NCBI GenBank assembly: GCA_937896705.1
Contig: CALBOC010000205.1
Location: 1-7,898, forward strand
Direction of reading: 5' to 3'
Length of the DNA stretch: 7,898 bases
Origin: an uncultured Micrococcaceae bacterium
Lineage (GTDB): Bacteria; Actinomycetota; Actinomycetes; Actinomycetales; Micrococcaceae
Made by a program: the position numbers and the translations under genes. This document shows, piece after piece, positions 1-7,596 of the stretch. The notes under the pieces are model-generated. The model did not search any database, was not told the origin of the DNA, and was given only the letters and a program-made list of their open reading frames with translations. Positions within the stretch are counted from its first letter, which is position 1. Every line of letters begins with the position of its first letter.

Positions 1-1771
<1,771 letters not shown>

Positions 1772-1782
1772 TCACACCCGCA

Positions 1783-1826
1783 GAGTGCTAACACTAGTTT
1801 TAGCACTCGGGACCCTTGAGTGCAAG
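1783..1826 (-). promoter_or_regulatory. CIRCE (HrcA operator) with an extra third half-site, upstream of groEL
   Basis: Read on the minus strand, the half-site CTTGCACTC (1826-1818) is followed by a 9-nt spacer and a perfect GAGTGCTAA (1808-1800). This is the standard CIRCE layout TTAGCACTC-N9-GAGTGCTAA with two mismatches in the first arm. After 8 more bases a third, perfect half-site TTAGCACTC (1791-1783) forms a second, everted inverted repeat with the middle arm. CIRCE is the binding site of the heat-shock repressor HrcA, so groEL should be heat-inducible. HrcA itself is not in the window. Confidence 0.9.
1797..1825 (-). promoter_or_regulatory. Putative groEL promoter overlapping CIRCE
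   Basis: On the minus strand TTGCAC (1825-1820) and TAAAAC (1802-1797) are 17 bp apart and match the -35 and -10 consensus at 3/6 and 4/6. Both lie inside the CIRCE arms, so bound HrcA would block RNA polymerase. Transcription would begin near 1790, giving a leader of roughly 155 nt before the groEL ATG. The hexamers are modest; the position is the main argument. Confidence 0.45.
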
Positions 1827-1840
1827 TAGCTAAGGTTCTG

Positions 1841-2524
1841 TTAATTCGCGGTGAGCACCACGAGCACACCGTCAACGGAGGGTTCATGCACTGCGACCCC
1901 TTCGACTTCCTCGGCCACGGCTTGCGCGGTGGGCTCGTTATTGGAGTAAAACACCGTTGTTTGTGCCGGTATCTGGCCGCTCCAGTTGTCCGCGACGGGC
2001 ACATTAAAGCCGGCCGAGCCAAGCTCTTGAGCGACCTGTGTCGCACGCCCCTGAACCCCGGAGGCATTATAGACACTGACGGGCAGCTCATAGTTCACGG
2101 CGTCGTCGGGGGTATCGGTTGCTTCGTCGGTGGGCTCTTCTGAATCCTCGGGTTCCGGAGTTTCCGCACCGTCTTCTACTTCACCGGTTTCTAAGTCTTC
2201 GACGTCTTCGGGATCTTCAACTGGCTCTGGTTCGTCGAGTTCTTGCGTCCCGTCGGCATCTTGGGGTTCGTCTTCGACCGGAGCGTTCACGGTCTCTTCG
2301 GGTTCCAGACCGGATTGATTCAGCAGGTCAGATGGGTAGAGCCACAAATAGGACCCGATACCAATGGCCAGCGCTGCTCCGCCGGCTAAAATAATGGCGT
2401 TGAGCTGACCGGCACCTTTTGGCACCGGAAATTCCTGACGGTGCGCGCCCTGTTGGGTTGTGTAGCGTTCGACGTCATCGAAGCGATCCCGCGGGTATTT
2501 ATCGTGTGTCGATTGCTGGGTCAC
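1841..2524 (-). CDS. Single-pass membrane protein with LytR C-terminal (LytR_C) domain
   Basis: 227 residues in three parts. A hydrophilic N-terminus (1-40) is followed by one membrane segment (about 42-63, rich in Ala, Gly, Ile and Leu). Next comes a linker made almost only of Glu, Asp, Pro and Thr (about 73-142). The C-terminal domain (about 147-226) begins PVSVYNASGVQGRATQVAQEL, which fits the LytR_C family found at the ends of LytR-CpsA-Psr cell-wall proteins. The catalytic LCP domain itself is absent, so this is not a glycopolymer ligase. The likely topology places the LytR_C domain outside the membrane on an acidic stalk, with a role in the envelope that is not established. It starts with GTG, preceded by AGAAGG 9 nt upstream, and the GTGA at 2524-2521 overlaps the stop of the DUF3263 gene, suggesting coupled translation. 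The same neighbour order, groEL / LytR_C / DUF3263 / ung, is familiar from Micrococcales genomes. Confidence 0.88.
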   Translation of the reverse strand: MTQQSTHDKYPRDRFDDVERYTTQQGAHRQEFPVPKGAGQLNAIILAGGAALAIGIGSYLWLYPSDLLNQSGLEPEETVNAPVEDEPQDADGTQELDEPEPVEDPEDVEDLETGEVEDGAETPEPEDSEEPTDEATDTPDDAVNYELPVSVYNASGVQGRATQVAQELGSAGFNVPVADNWSGQIPAQTTVFYSNNEPTAQAVAEEVEGVAVHEPSVDGVLVVLTAN

Positions 2525-2760
2525 GAAGTCAAACCTTCTACCCGCTGGTCTGTGGAGCGGGCGTTCAATAACCGATCGACAAGCATCGGATCATATGCAT
2601 AGGCGCGTTCAGTGGTAATCAGCCGGGCAAGCTTGTGATAGTACCGGGTTGGGGTCATGCCAAAAGTATCGGTGATATCACGGTCTTTCGCACCGGCGTA
2701 ATGCCAAGAGCGTTTTTCGAATTCCAGCATTTGCTGGTCTATCGCGCTCAGCGCTGCCAT
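2521..2760 (-). CDS. DUF3263 domain-containing protein
   Basis: A 79-residue protein that matches the actinobacterial DUF3263 family along its whole length. It has the ALSAIDQQMLEFEKRSW start, the central YAGAKDRDITDTFGMTPTRYYHKL and the DPMLVDRLL segment. The central part reads like a helix-turn-helix (residues 24-45), so DNA binding is a reasonable guess, but the family has no established function. I chose the ATG at 2760 because it is preceded by GGAAGGGAG, 5 nt upstream, and because the family usually begins this close to the ALSA motif. An in-frame GTG at 2790 would add ten residues but lacks a ribosome binding site. It is the first gene of a two-gene unit with the LytR_C protein and is divergent from ung. 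Confidence 0.88.
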   Translation of the reverse strand: MAALSAIDQQMLEFEKRSWHYAGAKDRDITDTFGMTPTRYYHKLARLITTERAYAYDPMLVDRLLNARSTDQRVEGLTS

Positions 2761-2834
2761 GCTTCTCCCTTCCGATCGGTACATCGCCACCAGTCTAAAC
2801 TACCGCATACCCCAGATTTCGTTAGGCTAATCTC
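2761..2834. promoter_or_regulatory. Divergent promoter region between DUF3263 gene and ung
   Basis: All control of both directions must fit in these 74 bp. For ung, TAGGCT at 2823-2828 matches the TANNNT -10 form and ends 6 nt before the ATG, with no purine-rich ribosome binding site between. This is the spacing expected for a leaderless mRNA in actinobacteria. For the DUF3263 gene, a TAGACT on the minus strand near 2798-2793 is a possible -10, leaving a short leader with a strong ribosome binding site (GGAAGGGAG). No convincing -35 is visible for either. Confidence 0.5.
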
Positions 2835-2835
2835 A
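2817..2835. promoter_or_regulatory. Candidate DtxR/IdeR-type iron box
   Basis: The 19 bp TTTCGTTAGGCTAATCTCA match the known consensus TTAGGTTAGGCTAACCTAA at 15 positions, including the complete central GTTAGGCTAA. It covers the -10 and the start point expected for ung, which is where an iron-bound repressor would act. A caution is that TAGGCT is a common actinobacterial -10 and supplies part of the match by itself. No iron-related gene is nearby. Confidence 0.35.
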
Positions 2836-3527
2836 TGACCTTTTCTGCCTGGCCAAATATTCATCCTTCCTGGCACCCAGTGTTGTCCCCGGTGATCGAG
2901 GATCTGAGGGCACTGACCGAACAGATCCAGTCCCGCCGGGATGCCGGGGAGCACATTGAGCCGCAACCTGAAAACGTTTTGCGGGCTTTTCGGATGCCCT
3001 TCGATGCCGTCAAAGTGCTCATCGTAGGACAAGATCCCTACCCTACTCCCGGGCATGCGGTGGGGCTCAGCTTCGCCCTGCATCCACACGTGCGTCCGAT
3101 TGCTCGCTCGTTGGCGAATATCTTTCAGGAATTACATGATGACCTTGGAATCGAACCGGTAGAGTCAGGCGATCTGTCCGCTTGGGAGGACCAGGGGGTG
3201 ATGCTGTTGAACCGGGTGCTGACCGTGACCGCTCACGAGGCCGGTTCGCACCGCAAGCTGGGGTGGGAAAAAATCACCGATGCGGTCATCTCTGCGTTAG
3301 CTCAGCGCGAGCAGCCCTTGGTGGCAATCTTGTGGGGTCGTCAGGCTCGCAGTTTGGCGCACTGGTTTACCGCCCCGTCCACGCTGGTGCTTGAAGCTGC
3401 CCACCCCTCACCCTTATCGGCTCGCCGGGGCTTTTTCGGTTCGCGACCATTTTCGCAGACCAATGAATTCTTGACTCAACATGGCCTGAGCCCGATTGAC
3501 TGGCGAACGCAGCCGGAGTCTCAGTAA
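2835..3527 (+). CDS. ung: Uracil-DNA glycosylase, family 1 (UNG)
   Basis: Removes uracil from DNA after cytosine deamination or dUMP incorporation, the first step of base excision repair. At 230 residues it has the normal length. The water-activating loop GQDPYP lies at residues 65-70, with the catalytic Asp67, and is followed by TPGHAVGLSF with Phe80 positioned to stack on uracil. LLNRVLTV (124-131) carries the uracil-reading Asn126. HPSPLS (190-195) holds the catalytic His190 and the DNA-intercalating Leu194. These correspond to Asp64, His187 and Leu191 in E. coli. Pro70 in place of the His of GQDPYH is usual in actinobacterial enzymes, so it is not a defect. The ATG has no ribosome binding site but sits 6 nt after a -10-like TAGGCT, suggesting a leaderless transcript. 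It is divergent from the DUF3263 gene and convergent with thrE. Confidence 0.97.
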   Translation: MTFSAWPNIHPSWHPVLSPVIEDLRALTEQIQSRRDAGEHIEPQPENVLRAFRMPFDAVKVLIVGQDPYPTPGHAVGLSFALHPHVRPIARSLANIFQELHDDLGIEPVESGDLSAWEDQGVMLLNRVLTVTAHEAGSHRKLGWEKITDAVISALAQREQPLVAILWGRQARSLAHWFTAPSTLVLEAAHPSPLSARRGFFGSRPFSQTNEFLTQHGLSPIDWRTQPESQ

Positions 3528-3547
3528 GCCCAGCAGCAGGGACTGTT

Positions 3548-5359
3548 TTAGCGCTGCTCGGCCCGGCGGCGTTCATTGGACTTCAGACCCGAGGTGAGCG
3601 GCCGGGCCAATGCATCACCTAACACCAGACCGGTGGCGGTGGCCAAAATGATCACGGTGGCTTGCAGCAGTTCCAGGACTCCCCCGGACATCATGTCGAC
3701 GTTGGAGCCGATTTCATACATCGCCCGGAAAATCATCAGCCCCGGTAACAGGAACAACACGGCGGGGACCGCAACCACCAACTGGGGTGCCCTGAGACTT
3801 AGCGCGACGATCCGAGCAAAGAATCCGACGGCCACGGCGGCACCCGCCGGTGCAATGCTGGGACCTAGGCCAAGGTCGATGGCCCCGGCATAGAACAAGT
3901 AGCCGACCGTGGAGACCATCCCGGTCGGGACGATCAGCCGCAACCGGGTTTGACTGGCGATCGACATGCCCATGGCCGCCACCGCCACCACGATGGCAAG
4001 CACCCAGTGGTCATATTCGATGGTGTTCATCTCGGTGATATCAATCGCCGGTGCGCCCATCATAGAAACAGCCACGATGCCCAACGCGATGCCGGCTACC
4101 AAGCCCACATACACTAATAATGAGGACACGATACGTCCGGCCGAAGTCACCGGGAAGCCATTGATGCCGTCCTGGACGGCTGAGACGATGCGTAACGACG
4201 GCACCAACAGGATTAACGACGCGGCAATCATCAGGGCGGGATCTCGGAAGATCTCTAACCAATAGAGGCCATAAGCCAGCACAACCGCCATGAAGCCACC
4301 GGCCATGGTCGCGAACACATCGGGGGCCCGCCACCGGCCCATCACATACACCGTGGCCATGCTCAGCGCCGAGGCACCCAGTGTCAACAGCGCAGAGAAC
4401 CACGAGCCACCGATGAAGACCACGAATGCCGAAGCCCAGACACCGTTGGCTAAAAAGGCCACCCAGTTGGGGAAGGTTTTCTTCCGGTGCCGAATGGCCG
4501 CCAGGCGCGCGTGGGCGTCGTCGCGTTCTACGTCGCCCGAGGCGATCTCGGTGACCAATTCGTGCAAGTCGGCCAGTCCGGCGAAGTCAGATTCCCAGCT
4601 GCGCACCACCCGCTGGTAGGTGGCCGGGGGTTCCCCGGGCGGTGCGAAATTCAAGGAGATCGACTGGTTGGTGATATCCACTTCGGCGTCGAAGACTCCG
4701 TAGGCTTGGGTCACCACAATGATGGAGGTCTCGACCTCGAGCGCGCCCGCTCCGAAACGGAACATGGTTTCGCCCAGTTTCAGCGCCAACAACATGGTGT
4801 TGTGGGCGTCTTTGGCCTCGGCCACTGCTTTATACCGAGCACCGGTCAGCTGGTATGGCGAATCTTGCAACCTATTGGTCAGCCGGATCGCCTGGGTGGG
4901 CAGCGGTTCGGTGACCGGCGCGTATTCTTCGGTGTAGCTAGCTCGGGCACCGTCGGTGGCAATAGTGGTGTCGCGCGGCTTTTCTCCCAGGCTCTGGAAA
5001 GCTTGACGCCAGGTGGTCAGCGCCGGGAATCTGCGCGTGGCTGGCCCGGGATCTTCTTGGACGTAGGCAACTTCTTCATCGAATTTGGGCGGTTCCCGAA
5101 GCGGCTCGACCGGTTGGGTAGCATCGTCAGTGGCTAACACGGAAGTGGGCACCGGGTCTTGCGGGGCGGCGTCGGGCTCGGTGATATGCGGTGCCAATTG
5201 CGGAGCTTCAGCATCTGGGTTCGGCAACGTCACGGCCGGACGAATCACCGGGATGATCCCAACTTCTGCGGGCGGCTCAACCACCTCCGGGGCGATCTGG
5301 TCGTCGGTAGCTTCGGCATCATCCGCCGGTGCCTGATCCTCGTGGTCTTCGTTGGCCAC
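3548..5359 (-). CDS. thrE: Threonine/serine exporter family protein (ThrE-like)
   Basis: Inner-membrane exporter of the ThrE family, whose Corynebacterium glutamicum member exports threonine and serine by proton exchange. From the chosen start it has 603 residues. Residues 1-150 are a Pro/Asp/Glu-rich, probably disordered tail. Residues about 185-292 form the soluble ThrE domain, with LKLGETMFRFGAGALEVE (193-210) and AYGVFDAEVDIT (219-230). About ten membrane segments fill 298-583, with the late motif LLPGLMIFRAMYEI (537-550). The end is basic (NERRRAEQR). I chose GTG at 5359 because AAGGAAGG lies 6 nt upstream. The open frame continues back to a TTG at 5449, but that stretch has no ribosome binding site and contains the leader hairpin. 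The C. glutamicum protein is about 490 residues, so the tail is an addition. Substrate specificity is inferred from the family. Confidence 0.93.
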   Translation of the reverse strand: MANEDHEDQAPADDAEATDDQIAPEVVEPPAEVGIIPVIRPAVTLPNPDAEAPQLAPHITEPDAAPQDPVPTSVLATDDATQPVEPLREPPKFDEEVAYVQEDPGPATRRFPALTTWRQAFQSLGEKPRDTTIATDGARASYTEEYAPVTEPLPTQAIRLTNRLQDSPYQLTGARYKAVAEAKDAHNTMLLALKLGETMFRFGAGALEVETSIIVVTQAYGVFDAEVDITNQSISLNFAPPGEPPATYQRVVRSWESDFAGLADLHELVTEIASGDVERDDAHARLAAIRHRKKTFPNWVAFLANGVWASAFVVFIGGSWFSALLTLGASALSMATVYVMGRWRAPDVFATMAGGFMAVVLAYGLYWLEIFRDPALMIAASLILLVPSLRIVSAVQDGINGFPVTSAGRIVSSLLVYVGLVAGIALGIVAVSMMGAPAIDITEMNTIEYDHWVLAIVVAVAAMGMSIASQTRLRLIVPTGMVSTVGYLFYAGAIDLGLGPSIAPAGAAVAVGFFARIVALSLRAPQLVVAVPAVLFLLPGLMIFRAMYEIGSNVDMMSGGVLELLQATVIILATATGLVLGDALARPLTSGLKSNERRRAEQR

Positions 5360-5377
5360 CGCTGCCCTTCCTTCCAC

Positions 5378-5407
5378 TAAAAATCCCGGGTACAGCTCCC
5401 CCGGGAT
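5378..5407 (-). terminator. Hairpin with U-run in the thrE leader (possible attenuator)
   Basis: On the minus strand a perfect 8-bp inverted repeat, ATCCCGGG (5407-5400) and CCCGGGAT (5390-5383), encloses a 9-nt loop. Four further T follow directly (5382-5379). This is the form of an intrinsic terminator, but it lies upstream of thrE, ending about 10 nt before its AAGGAAGG ribosome binding site. No gene ends there on this strand, so it would act within the leader. It could equally be a DNA palindrome bound by a regulator, or a simple mRNA structure. Confidence 0.5.
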
Positions 5408-5460
5408 ACACCTCACCCCACGACGCATTGGCATGTCTGACGGGGTCAACTACCGCAAAT

Positions 5461-5488
5461 ACAGTATTAGAATCCCATATTTTTTCGA
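5461..5488 (-). promoter_or_regulatory. Possible thrE promoter
   Basis: On the minus strand an A/T-rich stretch contains TACTGT (5466-5461), a TANNNT -10, with TCGAAA 16 bp upstream as a poor -35. An overlapping alternative -10 is TAATAC (5469-5464). Transcription from here would give a leader of about 95 nt that includes the hairpin at 5378-5407. This is the only promoter-like stretch near thrE; support is weak. Confidence 0.3.
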
Positions 5489-5639
5489 TCGCACAAAACT
5501 GCACCCAGTCGAATCCAGTTGACGCATTTTCACTTGTCACCATGCTGTAATCTTCCGGTGGTCAAACCGAGGTGTCGCGGGGCCTCCTGAGCTGACGGGT
5601 TCGCACTGATAGTGTCGCCAGTCCGACATATCGTGCCTA

Positions 5640-5710
5640 CTCAGCTGCCTTCTCACGCTACCATCCCCATTGCGACGAACGACAGGTTGGCGACCAACAC
5701 AACAGCTGAG
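5640..5710. repeat. Inverted repeat CTCAGCTG / CAGCTGAG with nested palindrome
   Basis: CTCAGCTG (5640-5647) and CAGCTGAG (5703-5710) are perfect inverted copies 55 bp apart. Between them is a smaller palindrome, GTTGG-CGA-CCAAC (5686-5698). Arms this short can arise by chance; no function is visible. Confidence 0.3.
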
Positions 5711-5823
5711 GCGTGTCATATTTCATATCGGGTGCCGAAGGTGAAATGTAAGCAGCCCCGAGACTAAATCGCCCAGTGAAAACTGCGAGCACGTAAACGC
5801 AACCTAACGAGCACCTTACGGCG

Positions 5824-5880
5824 AGCGCAGCGACCAAAATATCCTGCTAGAGGTGTGTTATTTCCGCATGCTGCTGCGCT
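5824..5880. repeat. Inverted repeat AGCGCAGC / GCTGCGCT upstream of the AlbA_2 gene
   Basis: AGCGCAGC (5824-5831) is the exact reverse complement of GCTGCGCT (5873-5880), with 41 bp between. The first arm overlaps a set of similar heptamers, CGAGCAC at 5786-5792 and 5808-5814 and CGAGCGC at 5822-5828. It may be a regulator site or the remains of a mobile element end, but the evidence is slight. Confidence 0.3.
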
Positions 5881-5973
5881 AACGTTATGAAGGGAAGGTT
5901 ATACCGAGCTCATGCGGTCCAACCGGTGGATCGCTCGGTACGCCTACAGATGTGCATACGAATGGGATCACCT

Positions 5974-7596
5974 ATGGCAGTGGTATGGGACGGCAGAACT
6001 GACGAGGAAAAACTACAAGAACTTTTACGCCTTGGCGAACAAACGCAATTAGATTTCAAAGTCGAGCTCGACTTGCGGGATCGTCGTCACGAGCTGGATT
6101 TCGTCAAGGATGCGGTCGCGATGGCCAACCGTCCGCCCGGTGGCTACATCTTAGTGGGCATCACCGATGAGGGACGTTTACCGGCCACCCCGTGGCGGAT
6201 CAAAAACCCGCAGATGTTTGATGGGGCCACCCTGCGGGACAAGATCGGCAAATACATCGAAGCCGATATCGAGGTTGTTTCCCAAATTCACCGGATCAAC
6301 GGCAGCGATGTGGTGGTCATCGCGATCTTTTCTACTCGCTCGGGCCTACCGGTACCGATGCTGCGCGTCGGCCAGTACACCAGCCCCAATGGTAAGGGGC
6401 GCATGAAAACCAAAACCGTCTTCCGGCCCGGGGAAATTTTCATCCGCGACGGTGCCGGCAATGTACCTATGCGATATCGGGACTGGTCTTCGGTGTTAGC
6501 CAAGTACGATCAACAGGTCAAAGAAGCTGCAACCAGTGATGTGAACTCGCTGATGTCCAAACTTGCTGAGGCACTTGGTGGCGGCGGCAAAGTCAATGTG
6601 CCGTTAGAGCCGTTTATGACCGATGACACGGTTTCCGCGGCGATTCGAGCCAATATCCGCCAGGGCAACCGGGCCGAGCTAAAAATCTTCTTACAAAACA
6701 CTCGAGAAGAAATTGTCGTGGCCGAGGAGAAGATCAAGCCCCTGGTTCGGCTGGTCGGGGTCGGATGCGAAGCGATGCTGGCCGATGACTATGATTTAGC
6801 AATCAAAACCATCGGGACGATGTACGACGCATTTACCTCCATTGCGAAGTCTCCCAGTGCAGTCGCGGCCACAATTGTGGCCGCGTATTTATTTGGTGCA
6901 GCTGCCGTGAGGTTAGGCTGCTGGGAGCTGATCCCGGAGCTCGTGCTGCGTCCGTTTCAGCGCACCCCCGCCCACCCGCGCTACAGTTCATGGATCCGTT
7001 ACGGGCAGATTGAGGCCTCAGCTCATAATCAATACCCGTTTTCCTCAGTGCCCGTCGATGCCGATACCGATGAAGTTGATGATAATGGCACGATGATTTC
7101 TGAAGGACTGTCTTGGGCCCGGACTTACCCGCTGGTCCGCCCCGATGTGCTGCATGATTTTGGGCTGCGCAACACGACTCGCAAGACCGATACGTTGTTG
7201 AATTCACTGTGCCAGTTCGACTTTTTGTACGCGTGGCTGGTCAACGCTTCGACTCGAGAGAACAGTGGTGGGGGCGCCTATGCCGCGTCGTCAGCGTTCA
7301 AACACTGGCGGACGCTGCCAATTATTGAACGTGCCATAAGTAATGGCGAGATGCGCGCGAAGTTATTTCCTGCTGCCCGTGAAAAAGAAATCGCTCAGGC
7401 ACTTCGCAGTACCTATAGTCACGCGGAAAAGGTCTCCAACCGGGAACGCTATTTCACCGGCTGGCAGCCACTTCCACCGTGGATTTCGGAATTTATCGAT
7501 CACATCGTCGCAGGCGGCAACGGCGCGAATCAGCCTGCTGGACGCATAGGACAGCGGTCCAACGTCGTCCCCATCAATGAGGTCCGGGCAAACTAA
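5974..7596 (+). CDS. Schlafen AlbA_2 domain protein with unassigned C-terminal region
   Basis: 540 residues from the chosen start. Residues about 10-175 fit the Schlafen AlbA_2 family: GEQTQLDFK (21-29), then FVKDAVAMANRPPGGYILVGITDEG (43-67), then a beta-rich part ending near FIRDGAGNVPMRYRDW. Glu22, Asp27 and Asp65 have the same spacing as the three acidic residues reported for the rat Schlafen13 nuclease site (Glu205, Glu210, Asp248), so nuclease activity is possible. Other AlbA_2 proteins are annotated as transcription regulators or ATP-binding proteins. Residues 190-540 are soluble and largely helical in appearance; I recognise no domain, and there is no helicase motif or Walker A. The start is uncertain: ATG at 5974 begins just before the domain, while in-frame ATGs at 5962, 5950 and 5887 would add up to 29 residues with rare codons. 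None has a good ribosome binding site. The gene stands alone and converges on the TPP-riboswitch locus. A defence role is only a guess. Confidence 0.85.
   Translation: MAVVWDGRTDEEKLQELLRLGEQTQLDFKVELDLRDRRHELDFVKDAVAMANRPPGGYILVGITDEGRLPATPWRIKNPQMFDGATLRDKIGKYIEADIEVVSQIHRINGSDVVVIAIFSTRSGLPVPMLRVGQYTSPNGKGRMKTKTVFRPGEIFIRDGAGNVPMRYRDWSSVLAKYDQQVKEAATSDVNSLMSKLAEALGGGGKVNVPLEPFMTDDTVSAAIRANIRQGNRAELKIFLQNTREEIVVAEEKIKPLVRLVGVGCEAMLADDYDLAIKTIGTMYDAFTSIAKSPSAVAATIVAAYLFGAAAVRLGCWELIPELVLRPFQRTPAHPRYSSWIRYGQIEASAHNQYPFSSVPVDADTDEVDDNGTMISEGLSWARTYPLVRPDVLHDFGLRNTTRKTDTLLNSLCQFDFLYAWLVNASTRENSGGGAYAASSAFKHWRTLPIIERAISNGEMRAKLFPAAREKEIAQALRSTYSHAEKVSNRERYFTGWQPLPPWISEFIDHIVAGGNGANQPAGRIGQRSNVVPINEVRAN

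Larger units (their letters stand above)
5470..5973. other. Long intergenic region without a recognisable gene
   Basis: About 500 bp separate the divergent thrE and AlbA_2-domain genes. I find no tRNA, small RNA signature, transposase fragment or coding region here; the short open frames have rare-codon content and no ribosome binding site. It is more A/T-rich around 5450-5500 and 5700-5870 than the neighbouring genes. It contains short inverted repeats at 5640-5710 and 5824-5880 and a small palindrome GTTGG-CGA-CCAAC at 5686-5698. The AlbA_2 gene's promoter must lie in it. TTATAC at 5899-5904 is one possible -10. Confidence 0.5.

Noticed and set aside
3528..3560. Imperfect inverted repeat CAGCAGC / GCTGCTC between ung and thrE as a bidirectional terminator
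   Set aside because: The stem is short with a mismatch, the loop is long and neither side is followed by a proper U-run.
4487..5137. Plus-strand open frame of 216 codons inside thrE
   Set aside because: Antisense to the ThrE domain coding region, with no ribosome binding site and no recognisable motif.
5360..5449. Upstream in-frame extension of thrE (TTG start at 5449)
   Set aside because: No ribosome binding site, and the segment contains the leader hairpin; the GTG at 5359 has AAGGAAGG at proper distance.
5500..5525. Minus-strand CTGGATTCGACTGG resembling a tRNA T-loop
   Set aside because: The flanking bases do not form a 5-bp T stem and no acceptor, D or anticodon arm can be assembled around it.
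5537..5719. Minus-strand open frame of 60 codons in the intergenic region
   Set aside because: Arg-rich, low-complexity translation, no ribosome binding site and no homology recognised.
5965..5973. GGATCACCT just before the ATG at 5974, identical to the 3' end of 16S rRNA
   Set aside because: It is the anti-Shine-Dalgarno sequence itself rather than its complement, so it cannot help ribosome binding; nine bases can match by chance.
6577..6595. GGGGK in the AlbA_2 protein (residues 202-206) as a Walker A motif
   Set aside because: It lacks the GxxxxGK[ST] pattern and is followed by Val; it is better read as a flexible linker between domains.
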